DNA of 64,000 bases from G963692885 sp964657395 (GCA_964657395.1 CAZZUX010000004.1:1-64000); one strand, 5' to 3'; positions 1 to 9,304 are shown, counted from the stretch's first letter. Notes: a model not told the origin generated them from the sequence alone. Numbers and translations are program-made.

Positions 1-1
1 G

Positions 2-271
2 TCGGTCCCACTTCTTCTACTATGGGTCTCCGGCGATGATGGAAACGCTGCTCCAGGAACCGGCTTCGTGATTTTGCTTATACTCGCGATCACGATTCCT
101 ACATTCTTGACCATCGGAATTTACGTCTCCCTTGCGATTGTGGAAGCGACAGAGTCGCGTTCAGGGAATGGGAGATTTCATCACCACGAATGGGGAGAGT
201 TGCCAGGTTCAGCCGCCTGCATAACCGTTCTTGTCAGCGCGGATGTTCAGTTCGACCTTTGCACGCCGTAA
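2..271 (+). CDS. C-terminal part of a membrane protein, cut by the left window edge
   Basis: The reading frame is open from the first bases of the window and contains two hydrophobic stretches, one starting VPLLLLWVSG and one reading GFVILLILAITIPTFLTIGI, so this looks like the tail of an integral membrane protein. The last 60 bases (from about 209) run antisense to a recognisable AAA-ATPase remnant, so the genuine coding part probably ends near 190-208 and the rest is read-through past a rearrangement junction. I cannot name a family. An internal ATG at 68 is not a convincing start because the frame continues upstream of it. Confidence 0.3.
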   Translation, partial: SVPLLLLWVSGDDGNAAPGTGFVILLILAITIPTFLTIGIYVSLAIVEATESRSGNGRFHHHEWGELPGSAACITVLVSADVQFDLCTP

Positions 272-486
272 AGTCTTCTCTGAGATGTTCTGTTGCCGCG
301 CCGCTTCGATCAATTCTCTCGCTGATCGAATCTGACCGTTGGCAAGCTCCGTCCTCAGGAAATGCTGCGAGGCATTTAGCTTGCTGCCGTTATCGTCTTC
401 ATCCGGTACTTCGGCACGTTTCAGAACGTCGTTCGCGCTGCCCGTCTCCATCCGAGCTACGGAAGTTCGGCTGATATCGGCATTTT
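209..486 (-). pseudogene. Remnant of a RepA-like AAA-family ATPase (C-terminal end)
   Basis: The frame opens after a stop just upstream of 486 and encodes about 90 residues. It carries the pattern FLRTELANGQIRSARELIEA, then ISEKTLRRAKVELNI, then KNGYAGG. From memory this is the usual end of phage- and plasmid-type AAA-family ATPases (RepA/RecA-like), where a long NTPase domain is followed by a short helical domain with a TLRRAK motif. The NTPase domain with its Walker motifs is absent, so this is a fragment. It lies head-on to the membrane-protein tail on the other strand and in front of another pseudogene, which fits a decayed mobile-element junction. Family assignment is by motif only. Confidence 0.45.
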
Positions 487-1005
487 CTTAACCAACACTG
501 GCACCAAGCATTAGTTTGAGACAATCACGCTCGATCCCAGATAAAACGGACGAGGACCAAGCCCGTATCCTTGCTTGATGGGAAGAGTTGACGGATACCC
601 CTTGAGAGCACGCCTCAGACGCTCTGTGGTTTCGGGAAGAAGCACGACTGATGTCAGAATGACGTCCACGCGGCGCATCCGGGCAGCAAGAGAGGAGCCT
701 CTTTCCTGAGGTCGAGATCCCTGGCACGCCCTAGCGAATAGCAGCATCGCTCGGGATTTACAGTGCTTGGTCCTGTTGACCGCCACTGTCGATGGCAGAT
801 ACAGTGTCACGTCCCCATCCTATTCTCATATTCCATTTACCTGCCATGCCGCCCCAGACGCGCTCGGCGAAGCACAGAGTGGTCAAGGTCACCATCGGGC
901 AACATTCCTAGCGTAAGTGTGGAGGAGGAATGGAATGGCTGAGAAAGGGTTCATTCCGCCGAGGCTATTGAAACATTTCTTAGTTCGGGCGATAAGCTTT
1001 CCGCA
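487..1005. other. Stretch with no recognisable gene
   Basis: Both strands contain short open frames (for example up to 99 codons on the minus strand) but none shows a signal peptide, a domain motif or a ribosome binding site that I can support. The stretch is flanked by gene remnants and is best read as decayed sequence. Confidence 0.4.
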
Positions 1006-1764
1006 ATGAAAAACGAACCTGCTTCTCCCATCTGTAGTGCGTGTAGGGACGACGCTGCGCAGCCCTTTCCTTTTACGATGGCCTTTCAGCCGATTGTCGA
1101 TGTTGCGGCCGGACAAGTGTTCGCCGACGAAGCCTTGGTTCGTGGGATTGAACGGCGCCAGTGCAGGCTCAATCCTGAGCCAGGTAACGATATGAAAATC
1201 GCTATGCTTTCGATCAAAACTGTCGGATAAAGGCGATATCACTAGCATCCAAGCTTGGTCTTGCAGGAACCGGGACCCATCTTTCCATCAACTTCATGCC
1301 GGGAGCTGTGTAGAGTCTGGCCGCCTGCATACAGTTGACCCTTAGAACCGCTAAACTGTCAGACTTTCCTTTGTCGCGTCTCATTTTTGAGATCACAGAA
1401 GCGGAAAAGGTTCGAGATAGATCGCACTTGAAAAAGATTGTGGATGAATGCCGCAAACACGGGTTTCAAATGGCTCTCGACGACTTCGGAGCTGGCTATA
1501 GTGGCCTGAACCTGATTGCTGATTTGCCGACCGAATTGATCAAGCTTGACATGGATCTCACGCGCAATCTGCACCGACGCCCATCAGCACTCGCTGTTGT
1601 GCAGTCGATGGTTAAGCTGGGAAGAACCCTTGGCAGCAGGATTGTAGCTGAGGGCATTGAGACTGTTGAGGAGTACCAAGCGCTTCGCTCTTGCGTTGAA
1701 GAAACCTTCTTGGCTGGCGCTCAATCTTCAGCTCGAAGACTTTGCTGATATGCTGACGACGTAG
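1006..1764 (+). pseudogene. Broken EAL-domain cyclic-di-GMP phosphodiesterase
   Basis: The pieces together resemble a small stand-alone EAL phosphodiesterase. Piece one has FQPIVDVAAGQVFADEALVRG, which holds the signature EAL. The frame then shifts; an in-frame TGA follows TI near 1190, and after another shift the sequence reads ENRYAFDQNCRIKAISLASK and LSINFMPGAV, with a TAG near 1312 where Tyr is expected. Piece three (about 1335-1690) has LIFEITEAE, ALDDFGAGYSGLNL, LIKLDM and IVAEGIET, all conserved EAL motifs. The last part shifts again, so the C-terminal end LEDFADMLTT lies in another frame. At least three independent lesions make a sequencing error unlikely. Product would have degraded c-di-GMP in the cytoplasm. 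No GGDEF or sensor domain is attached. Confidence 0.8.
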
Positions 1765-1768
1765 TCCG

Positions 1769-3541
1769 ATGAGCCTCTCCCGCCGAACTTTTTCAATCTT
1801 CGCATTGGCAAATTTGTTTGGTCTTCGCTCTCTGAACGCGGTAGCGCAGAGCGTGGCAAGCCGTCATGCAGCGGCTCAACCTCGTGGACCGAAGTCTGGA
1901 TTTCCCATCACGTTCAAACTTACGGATATTGCGGCGGACGCGGGCCTGCGCGCTCCCACCATCTACGGGCCAGACGATCACAAGGATTACATCATGGAGG
2001 CGGTGGGGTGCGGATGCGCGTTCATCGACTACGATGGCGACGGGTGGATGGACATTTTTCTACTTTGCGGCACCTTGCATGGTCATCCAGCCGCCGACGC
2101 GACTAACAGGCTTTACCATAACAATCGCGACGGAACTTTTACAGATGTCACGCATAAAGCTGGACTGGTGGCAGAGGGCTGGGCCTCCGCGGTATGTGTG
2201 GGTGACTACAACAACGATGGGTTTGAAGACCTTTTCATCACCTACTTCGGCCATAACCGCCTTTATCGTAATAATGGCAACGGAACATTCACCGACGTGA
2301 CGAAAGAGGCAGGTCTCACCAACGATCCAATGCGATGGGGCTCCGGCTGCACCTTCGTTGACCTTGATAGAGATGGACATCTCGATCTTTTCGTCGCCAA
2401 TTACACGGGCTTCGATTTTTCGACGGCGCGTCGTCCTGGCAGCGCTGCGAACTGTACGTGGAAAGGTGTGGCTGTGAGTTGCGGACCACGCGGTTTGCCG
2501 ACCGGACGACATTCTCTTTATCGTAATAATGGCGACGGAACTTTCACCGACATCAGCCATGAGTCGGGAGTTGTTGAACAGAAGGAAAACTATGGCATGA
2601 CTGCGGTGGCAGCTGATTTTTCCGGTCATGGCTGGCAGGAAATCTATTTAGCTTCCGACTCAACGCCCAGCCTGTTCTTCGCCAACAGCGGAAAGCCTCA
2701 GTTGCAGGAGCAAGGAGTGATGCGGGGAGTCGCTCTGAGCGATGATGGGCAAGAACAAGCAGGCATGGGAATTGCTGTCGGGGACTACAATCTCGACGGC
2801 CGGCTCGATATCTTCAAGACGCATTTCTCAGACGACACAAATGTGCTTTATCGCAACGAGGGCGATGGCAGCTTTACGGATGTGACGTTTGCTGCGAGGC
2901 TCGGCGTTGAGACTCGCTACACTGGCTGGGGCGCAGGGATGGTGGATCTCGACAACAATGGTTTGCCTGACATCTTTATGGTGACTGGCAGTGTCTATCC
3001 GGAAGTAGAAAAGAAAATCAGCGGCTACCCTTACAAGTCTCCAAGACTAGTGTTTCGTAACCTCGGCGGGACATTTGAGGAGCTGATTGATGAAGCTGGC
3101 CCCGGTGTGTCGGCTGCCCATAGCAGCCGAGGCTGCGCCTTTGGCGATTTCGACAATGACGGCGATATGGATATGCTGATCATCAATCTCAACGAGCCGC
3201 CTTCGCTTCTACGCAATGATGTTAAAAACAAGAATCATTGGATAAAGGTGAAACTGACAGGGGTAACGTCAAACCGGAGCGCCATTGGCACGCGCGTGTT
3301 GGTTCATTATGGCGGGAAGGTCCAAGCGCAGGCCGTTCTTAGCCAGTCGAGCTTTTACTCGGCAAGCGACTTGCGACTTCACTTTGGACTTGGTGACATT
3401 TCTATAGTCGATATCGATGTATTCTGGCCATCCGGAGCGAGCGCCGGCAGCAAACAATCTCTTCACGCTGTGGTGGCAGATCGCTTAGTCACAATAAAGG
3501 AAGGCGTGGGGATCGTGCCGAATGCCGGATGGGCGAAGTAG
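1769..3541 (+). CDS. CRTAC1-type FG-GAP repeat protein with ASPIC/UnbV domain, Tat-exported
   Basis: This 590-residue protein starts with a twin-arginine signal (SRRTFSIFALANLFG), so it is probably exported folded. From about residue 45 to 440 it has repeated FG-GAP/VCBS blades, each with calcium-loop patterns such as DYDGDGWMD, DYNNDGFEDLF, DLDRDGHLDLF and DFDNDGDMDM and intervening FTDVT strands; this predicts a calcium-binding beta-propeller. The C-terminal 100 residues (NRSAIGTRV ... SQSSFYSASDLRLHFGLG) are the ASPIC/UnbV domain. The family is found in secreted acidobacterial and planctomycetal proteins, with no proven biochemical role. The gene converges on a TPR gene of a TonB-receptor pair and is a close paralogue of the protein at 26406-28187. 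A surface or periplasmic glycan-binding role is inference. Confidence 0.85.
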   Translation: MSLSRRTFSIFALANLFGLRSLNAVAQSVASRHAAAQPRGPKSGFPITFKLTDIAADAGLRAPTIYGPDDHKDYIMEAVGCGCAFIDYDGDGWMDIFLLCGTLHGHPAADATNRLYHNNRDGTFTDVTHKAGLVAEGWASAVCVGDYNNDGFEDLFITYFGHNRLYRNNGNGTFTDVTKEAGLTNDPMRWGSGCTFVDLDRDGHLDLFVANYTGFDFSTARRPGSAANCTWKGVAVSCGPRGLPTGRHSLYRNNGDGTFTDISHESGVVEQKENYGMTAVAADFSGHGWQEIYLASDSTPSLFFANSGKPQLQEQGVMRGVALSDDGQEQAGMGIAVGDYNLDGRLDIFKTHFSDDTNVLYRNEGDGSFTDVTFAARLGVETRYTGWGAGMVDLDNNGLPDIFMVTGSVYPEVEKKISGYPYKSPRLVFRNLGGTFEELIDEAGPGVSAAHSSRGCAFGDFDNDGDMDMLIINLNEPPSLLRNDVKNKNHWIKVKLTGVTSNRSAIGTRVLVHYGGKVQAQAVLSQSSFYSASDLRLHFGLGDISIVDIDVFWPSGASAGSKQSLHAVVADRLVTIKEGVGIVPNAGWAK

Positions 3542-3571
3542 CAGTAGCAAGTGCTACGAGCTGGCAGATAG

Positions 3572-4858
3572 TCAATGGCTGGTTGAAGCTGAAGTCCGTG
3601 TTTTTTGTCGACTCTCGGCCCTGAGTGCACTGAGCTGCTTTGTCATAGCATTCGCTTTGTCTACGTCTCCTAGGCGGAGATAGGCCTTTGCTAACAAATT
3701 GTATGGTTGCTCGAGTGCCGGATTGTTTGCGAGCGCAAGGTTGAGTTGGGTGACTGCTTCGGGCAGACGATTTTGATTTAGCAGGATGCGCCCCATCTCG
3801 GCATAGGCCAGCGCTAAATGACGATCGATCTCAGTAGCTTTCAGCAGTAGCTTTTCTTCGTCGGCGTCCTGCTGCTGAGCACGCAGGACCAGCGCCAGCT
3901 GATAGTAGGTTCGCGCTTGATCGGGAGCGAGATAGATGGCGGTATGATACTCGGCACTCGCAGCCTCGAGGTCACCCTGCTTCATCAGCACATTGCCAAG
4001 CAGGTAGTGAGCCTGATAGAGCGTCGTGTCCAGTCGCACGGCTTGTGCGAGATCCTGACGGGCGTCATCGAACATGTTCGCATCGAATTCACTTTCGGCC
4101 AGCGTTACGAGAAAAGGCGCCGACTGGCTATATTGTGTGCGCTTGCTTTGAAGAAGGGCGATTACTTCTTTGTAGCGCCCTTCAAGTTGCAGAGTATTTG
4201 CCAGGAGCAACAGCGACTGCGTGGACGGATACGTCTCATAGTTAACGTGTGCGACGGCCTGCGCCGATGGGAGATGGTGGCCGGCGATCAGCACAACTGC
4301 AGCGGCTTCCAACTCCTGCCGCGGCGTTGTCGAGCGAGGCTCAAAGTGTTTGAGCGCTGCGATTGCTTTATCCAGCTGCTTCGTACTCATATAGTCGCGA
4401 GCAAGCGAAACGGCGACACTGTTGTTGACGGGCCAGGCAGTCTGCGCTTCGATGAGGGTCGATTCAGCTTTCCTGATTTCTCCGATGGCCTCAAAAGAAG
4501 CTGCTAGTAAAAGGCTTGCTCGCGGATCACACTTCGAGTCCACCAGCGGTTGCAGCAGGTCTGTCGCCTGGTTGAATTGGGATTGTTGCAGCAGGATGCT
4601 TGCGTCACTCATCGTATGATTCACGGTCGACGCGGACGGGCAAGCATTGGTGGCGGCGGGTCGCTGCCTGCGGATCGAAGTATCAGCCTGCAAGACAGCG
4701 GCCCTTGCTGCTGAGGGACCTCGTAAAAAGCCAGCAGCAACAAGGGCAACCAGGACGAGAGTTTTCGCAGCGGAGACTAGCTGCCTCGACGATTTGCAGC
4801 TAGAAGGTAACCCGCAGACTAAGTTGGATTTCCCGTGCGGGCCCAGCACTTTGTACAT
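3572..4858 (-). CDS. Exported TPR-repeat protein, overlapping the TonB receptor gene upstream
   Basis: About 428 residues. The hydrophobic stretch TLVLVALVAAGFLRGPSAARA is a signal sequence, followed by roughly nine tetratricopeptide repeats (for example LYQAHYLLGNVLMKQGDLEAA and LAYAEMGRILLNQNRLPEAV), so this is a periplasmic or outer-membrane helical scaffold protein. There is no start codon after the stop of the receptor gene at 4800. Starts exist only inside that gene: ATG at 4876, ATG at 4858 or GTG at 4849, giving a 50-77 base overlap and probable translational coupling. I chose 4858; 4876 is equally possible. The repeats lack the SCLWSK block seen in the other two TPR proteins of the window, so it is a more distant relative. 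Function by analogy only. Confidence 0.8.
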   Translation of the reverse strand: MYKVLGPHGKSNLVCGLPSSCKSSRQLVSAAKTLVLVALVAAGFLRGPSAARAAVLQADTSIRRQRPAATNACPSASTVNHTMSDASILLQQSQFNQATDLLQPLVDSKCDPRASLLLAASFEAIGEIRKAESTLIEAQTAWPVNNSVAVSLARDYMSTKQLDKAIAALKHFEPRSTTPRQELEAAAVVLIAGHHLPSAQAVAHVNYETYPSTQSLLLLANTLQLEGRYKEVIALLQSKRTQYSQSAPFLVTLAESEFDANMFDDARQDLAQAVRLDTTLYQAHYLLGNVLMKQGDLEAASAEYHTAIYLAPDQARTYYQLALVLRAQQQDADEEKLLLKATEIDRHLALAYAEMGRILLNQNRLPEAVTQLNLALANNPALEQPYNLLAKAYLRLGDVDKANAMTKQLSALRAESRQKTRTSASTSH

Positions 4859-7800
4859 AACCGAACCTGGTGTCATTCACTCCTGTATCCAATCCGGTGA
4901 AGTTGACGCGATTGAAAGCATTAAACACGTCAGCTCTGAAGGTAAGGCCATAGCGATCTGCGAACTTCCAGGTTTTATCTCCGGAAAGATCCCAGTCCGC
5001 TGCTCCGGGTCCATAGATGCTTTGGACCGAGGAGTTGCCTTGCACACCCACGCCGGTCACCGGAACCACATTCGCTGTGTTGAAGTATGGGCCCAACTTG
5101 CCGTGTTTGCCGAGACCTCCGTTCAAGTCTTTATTATTGACTGGACCTGTGACATCGGGTAGTCCATTAACAAAAATTCCCAGTGATTGATTGCTACCGA
5201 GTGTGGCCCAGGGTCCGGAATGAAGTGAAGCTATCGCTACAAGTTTCCAGCCACCTACAACCTGGTTCACCAGTCCGCCATGATTGAGGAAAGTCTTACC
5301 CTGGCCAAAAGGAAGTTCGTAGATGGTGTTAGCGACGAAGTTGTGGCTCAGGTCTTCCTGACAGTGTCCTCGATCCAGACGCATGTTAAGCGGGTGCCAG
5401 GAGAACACATCCTGCCACGGCCAGCCAAGGCACTTCGAGAAAGTATAAGAGCCCGATAGATAGAAGCCGGAGCTGAACCGTTTCTCCGTACGTAACACCA
5501 GACCGTTGTAAATCGAGCTGCCCGACTGGCTATTTTCCTGCACACCGTTCCACCCGGGCAATGGGAAGGTCCCGTCAGGATTTTGAGGATCCAGGTTGGG
5601 ACGCTCTTCATAATGATGGGCAGCACTTCCGAGGTAAGAAACTTCCAACAGCCAATTTTTCAATGTGTGATCGATCGCCATATTCCATTCATAGGTATAG
5701 GGCGTCTTTCCATCCGGCTGAATGAAGGATGCAGTAGGACCTCCGCCTGCAACGCCCGGCCCGAAAAGCTGACTGGCGTTGTACGCAAGCGGCTTCCCTA
5801 CGGGTGAATTGTTGTAGCTCTGGATAAGATAGAGTTTGGTGGTGTCAACCTCAACTTCATACTGGTTGATGTTTGCCTGCAGGTAAAAAATGCCGAAGCC
5901 GCCTTTGACATCTGTTTTGCCATCAGCAAAGGGTGTGTAGTTAAAGCCGATGCGTGGTGAGAAGTTCAAGTACTTCGGTTTGACCATTGCACGGTCAAGC
6001 CCAAGAACCTTGGTATCGGGATAGGTCAGATCAGTATTCGTCGCTAGGTCAAAGCTGCCGACACGATTGTGGATTTCGACTGGCTGCTTAAGATGTTCCC
6101 AGCGACCGCCCAGGTTGATGCTTAGTTTGTGATTTACCTGGAAGTTGTCCTGCACATAGTAAGACTGGTACCACATGCGCAGATTCATGGTTGGGTCGCC
6201 CAGTGCTGTGAAGCCGGAGTTCGGAACGCCGAGCAGCAGGTCGGCGATGGGATCTCCACTGTAAGAACCATTAAAGGATAGTGAAGTGGCTGCCCAGTCC
6301 TCATACATGAAGATCGGTTCGTAGCGGATGTCGACTCCGGCTGAGATCTGGTGCTTCCCTTTCTGGAGTGAAAGAGTGTCCGTCCACATATTGAGACCTT
6401 CGCGAACAAGGTCGGTTCCTTCGGTCGAGCCAGGATTTGCGTAGTTGGTGATATTGAAGCCCGGCGGTCCGAAGGAACCTGGTTGATCGACTTCGCCAAT
6501 TAATCCTAGCGGGTTTGACTTGGACGGGTCGTATCCATCGGCCCGCTGTTCGCCGACTGCAGTATGCGCCCAACCATACCGGACGTCATTGACCAAACGC
6601 GGGGAAAAAACGTGTGTCCAGCCGATGGCCAGATTCTTGGGATTTGATGGATAGATAATCCCTCTGGATGGAGTGATGTCCTGGACGTTTGTTGTCTGAT
6701 TCTGGTTGATGAAGCGCGCAAAGACGGTGTTCTTGGCGGAGATGGTCCAATCGAAGCGCACATTCTCCTGATTCCAGTTGTCCGTCGTATTCGCCACGTC
6801 GAAATAGTTCTGCCCGCCGGCGTACGTGCCGTTCGGAGCGGGATAGAGGCTGAGTATTTTCAAACCGACCGGGTTGAACTGAGACTGCATGACCTGGTTG
6901 CCAGGCAGGATGGCATAGCCTGACTTGGTCGTAGGATCCAGCACATACGGGTTATAAAGCTGCTGCGTGTCCGCGGCGAAGTTCCCTGCACGCTGGGCTG
7001 CTGTCGGGACGTTGTAGAACTGATCCTGCGGACTGATCTGGCGGAAACCTTCGTAATTGCCAAAGAAGAACATCTTGTTCTTCTTGATTGGTCCACCAAA
7101 ACTGGCGCCGAACTGGTTCTGGTGGAACGGTGGGGCTGCACCCTGATCGAAATAGTTGCGAGCGTCGAAGTCATTATTTCGCAGGTACTCGTAGACAGCG
7201 CCATGGAAGGCATTTGTACCGGACTTGGTCACATAGGTGAGAAAGCCACCGCCGGCGCCGTATGCGGCAGAGGAACCTGACTGCTCGACTTTGAATTCCT
7301 GGATGAAGTCAGGAGAAGGAAGCAATCCCTCTGCGCCGTACCAGGCATTACGAGTCTCGATGCCGTCATAGAGGTAGCTGACATCGTCTTCGCGGAGACC
7401 CGCGATCGCAACGGCAACCGTCTGGTTCCCTGTCCATTGGGAAGCGGGAGAACTCATACCTGAAATGATCGGTGTCACCCCCGCGGAGAGCTGTGCCAAC
7501 TGCAGGACGTCGCGACCATTCAGCGGCAGGTCTTGAATCTGCTGGCTCTCGATGACCTGGCCCTGGTTTGAAGTAGAGGTATCGAGGAGAAGCGATGCTG
7601 CGGAGACGGTGACACTCTGCGTCGCAGTGCCGACGCCCAAGGTGATGTTCTGCTGAGACTGCTGGTCAACAAACAAGGTAAAGGGCTGGAGGCTCTGTTT
7701 CTGGAAGCCGGTACTTGAAACCTCGAGTGTGTAGCTGCCCGGCGGAAGCTGTGTCACCCTATAGGCGCCTCCATTGTCGGAGGTCGAATGATAGACGACG

Positions 7801-8018
7801 CCAGTAGCGGTGTTGGTGACAGTGACGCCCGCACCCACGACAACGGCGCCGGCACTGTCGCTGATTGTGCCGTAGACCGAGCTGGTTGTGCTTTGAGCCA
7901 CGCCTATCATCGCTGATACTGCGAACGCGATGACTGCCAAAAACGCCCTAAACGTGAGCCAATGCCTACCGCATTCAGCTGCGCTTATCTGCAAACATCC
8001 TAGATCTCGATTCCTCAT
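4800..8018 (-). CDS. Oar-like TonB-dependent outer-membrane receptor (1)
   Basis: 1072 residues. An N-terminal signal (LTFRAFLAVIAFAVSAMIGVAQ) is followed at about 45-130 by a carboxypeptidase-regulatory-like beta-sandwich (VYGTISDSAGAVVVGAGVTV ... GGAYRVTQLPPGSYTLEV), then a plug region (LPLNGRDVLQLAQLSAGV, GFLTYVTKSGTNAFHGAVYE) and a long beta-barrel that ends in LRVTF with the terminal Phe typical of outer-membrane barrels. The start is supported by GGAGG four bases upstream of the ATG. Such receptors take up oligosaccharides or other large ligands with TonB energy; the ligand here is unknown. The gene overlaps a TPR gene downstream, and a LacI-type operator-like palindrome sits about 60 bases upstream. 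Confidence 0.9.
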   Translation of the reverse strand: MRNRDLGCLQISAAECGRHWLTFRAFLAVIAFAVSAMIGVAQSTTSSVYGTISDSAGAVVVGAGVTVTNTATGVVYHSTSDNGGAYRVTQLPPGSYTLEVSSTGFQKQSLQPFTLFVDQQSQQNITLGVGTATQSVTVSAASLLLDTSTSNQGQVIESQQIQDLPLNGRDVLQLAQLSAGVTPIISGMSSPASQWTGNQTVAVAIAGLREDDVSYLYDGIETRNAWYGAEGLLPSPDFIQEFKVEQSGSSAAYGAGGGFLTYVTKSGTNAFHGAVYEYLRNNDFDARNYFDQGAAPPFHQNQFGASFGGPIKKNKMFFFGNYEGFRQISPQDQFYNVPTAAQRAGNFAADTQQLYNPYVLDPTTKSGYAILPGNQVMQSQFNPVGLKILSLYPAPNGTYAGGQNYFDVANTTDNWNQENVRFDWTISAKNTVFARFINQNQTTNVQDITPSRGIIYPSNPKNLAIGWTHVFSPRLVNDVRYGWAHTAVGEQRADGYDPSKSNPLGLIGEVDQPGSFGPPGFNITNYANPGSTEGTDLVREGLNMWTDTLSLQKGKHQISAGVDIRYEPIFMYEDWAATSLSFNGSYSGDPIADLLLGVPNSGFTALGDPTMNLRMWYQSYYVQDNFQVNHKLSINLGGRWEHLKQPVEIHNRVGSFDLATNTDLTYPDTKVLGLDRAMVKPKYLNFSPRIGFNYTPFADGKTDVKGGFGIFYLQANINQYEVEVDTTKLYLIQSYNNSPVGKPLAYNASQLFGPGVAGGGPTASFIQPDGKTPYTYEWNMAIDHTLKNWLLEVSYLGSAAHHYEERPNLDPQNPDGTFPLPGWNGVQENSQSGSSIYNGLVLRTEKRFSSGFYLSGSYTFSKCLGWPWQDVFSWHPLNMRLDRGHCQEDLSHNFVANTIYELPFGQGKTFLNHGGLVNQVVGGWKLVAIASLHSGPWATLGSNQSLGIFVNGLPDVTGPVNNKDLNGGLGKHGKLGPYFNTANVVPVTGVGVQGNSSVQSIYGPGAADWDLSGDKTWKFADRYGLTFRADVFNAFNRVNFTGLDTGVNDTRFGYVQSAGPAREIQLSLRVTF

Positions 8019-8077
8019 CCTGCCTCCGAAATAGTGTCCGCACTATCGTCTAGCGATCCTGCTCCTCGGAGGCGCAA

Positions 8078-8091
8078 TGTAATCGCTTACA
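8078..8091. promoter_or_regulatory. LacI-family operator-like palindrome
   Basis: TGTAATCGCTTACA fits the general LacI/CcpA-type pattern TGWNANCGNTNWCA with a central CG. It lies between the divergent TonB receptor (start 8018) and the sugar-binding protein (start 8318), about 60 bases upstream of the receptor. Similar sites occur elsewhere in the window. Binding is inferred from pattern only. Confidence 0.5.
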
Positions 8092-8317
8092 AGGGCCTAT
8101 AGAGCACGCTTAGGTTGACGGCGAGGAGATTAGCGGTCACAAAGTGGAACTGACAATAGTCTAGGAAGACTGATTTGCACTAGTACAGGTGGACTACTCT
8201 AGAAGGTTATAAAGATAAGGTTTTTTAATCGTCGGCGGATTGCGGAGCAGGTTACTGACTTCTAGCTCTATCCACCTGCTATGCTTCACCGGGGATTTTC
8301 AATGAAACTCGTCATCC

Positions 8318-9304
8318 ATGGTTGAAAAGAGCAAGGTGATCGTCGCAGCAGTGATGGCGATCCTTGCTGTCATAGCAGCATCACTGATCGCCTCCAGCAT
8401 CGAGTCTAATAAGCACCTGACTGTGGCAGTCATTCCTGCGACTACAGCCGAAGAGTTGTGGGAGTGTGAACATGCCGGCGTTGCAGCCGCTGTTGCTGGA
8501 ACGAGGTGGCGTATTTACTGGAACGGTCCATCCAGCGAAGATCAGGTGGCTCAGCAAATCGCGCTCGTCCAACATGTCACCTCCATTCACGCTTCAGGAT
8601 TGATCCTGGCCCCGGATCATCCACTAGCCTTGACGACTGTTGTGAAAGACGTCCTGCGGCGAGGTATTCCCACAGTTATTGTGTCCACAGAGCTGGCGCT
8701 CAATCCGCAGCACAACCTCGGCTTCGTGTTGAATGACGACAACGCTGCCGGCATGATTGCTGCCGACTATGTTTCGCGTTGTCTTGACGGGCATGGCACG
8801 GTGGCGCTGCTTGGGGATAATTCCAGCGTGCGCAGCTCCACGATGCGCGCCAAGGCCTTCGCTCAAACGCTGGCTCGTAACTATCCCGGTATTCACCTTG
8901 TGGCGCAGCCTCGCGGTTCGTTTCGTCTTGGCGAGGCCGAGCAGCAGACGGAGAGTGTATTGCGTGAAAATTCCCAGCTAGGTGCCATTGTCAGTATTGG
9001 CGTCATCCAGACCCGTGGAACACTGCTGGCGCTTCGAACTCTTAAGCAACAGGGCAAAGTTCCGCTTATCTCCTTCGATCAGGACCTGGATCTGATGTAC
9101 TCATTACGCCATGGCGAAATTGCAGCAGTGATCGTACAAAGGACGAATGAGATGGGTCGAATTGCAATGCACATGATTGAGGACGCGCGGAGCGGATTGG
9201 TGATGCCGAACATGACGAGGCTGGCGCCCCTGCTGGTAACACGAGCTAACATCGACACGCCTGAGGCGCAACAGGCTCTATCCGTGGACTGGAGGCAGCG
9301 CTAG
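8318..9304 (+). CDS. Membrane-anchored periplasmic sugar-binding protein (RbsB-like)
   Basis: 328 residues. The N-terminus (VIVAAVMAILAVIAASLIASS) is a hydrophobic segment without a clear cleavage site, so the protein may be a signal-anchored periplasmic protein. The rest follows the type-I periplasmic binding protein fold: LTVAVIPATT at the first strand, GLILAPDHP, GIPTVIVSTEL, NDDNAAGMIAADYV, GTVALLGDNSS, RAKAFAQTLARNYPGI, GAIVSIGVIQTRGTLLALR and VPLISFDQD, as in ribose or galactose binding proteins. No ABC permease or ATPase is nearby. Instead the stop is followed two bases later by a histidine kinase, so it more likely presents a sugar to the kinase than to a transporter. The ligand is not predictable. 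The start ATG has no strong ribosome binding site. Confidence 0.8.
   Translation: MVEKSKVIVAAVMAILAVIAASLIASSIESNKHLTVAVIPATTAEELWECEHAGVAAAVAGTRWRIYWNGPSSEDQVAQQIALVQHVTSIHASGLILAPDHPLALTTVVKDVLRRGIPTVIVSTELALNPQHNLGFVLNDDNAAGMIAADYVSRCLDGHGTVALLGDNSSVRSSTMRAKAFAQTLARNYPGIHLVAQPRGSFRLGEAEQQTESVLRENSQLGAIVSIGVIQTRGTLLALRTLKQQGKVPLISFDQDLDLMYSLRHGEIAAVIVQRTNEMGRIAMHMIEDARSGLVMPNMTRLAPLLVTRANIDTPEAQQALSVDWRQR

Noticed and set aside
2060..2629. Long minus-strand open frame inside the first CRTAC1 gene
   Set aside because: It is antisense to repeated calcium loops with biased codons, has no domain, and the same shadow appears in the second CRTAC1 gene.
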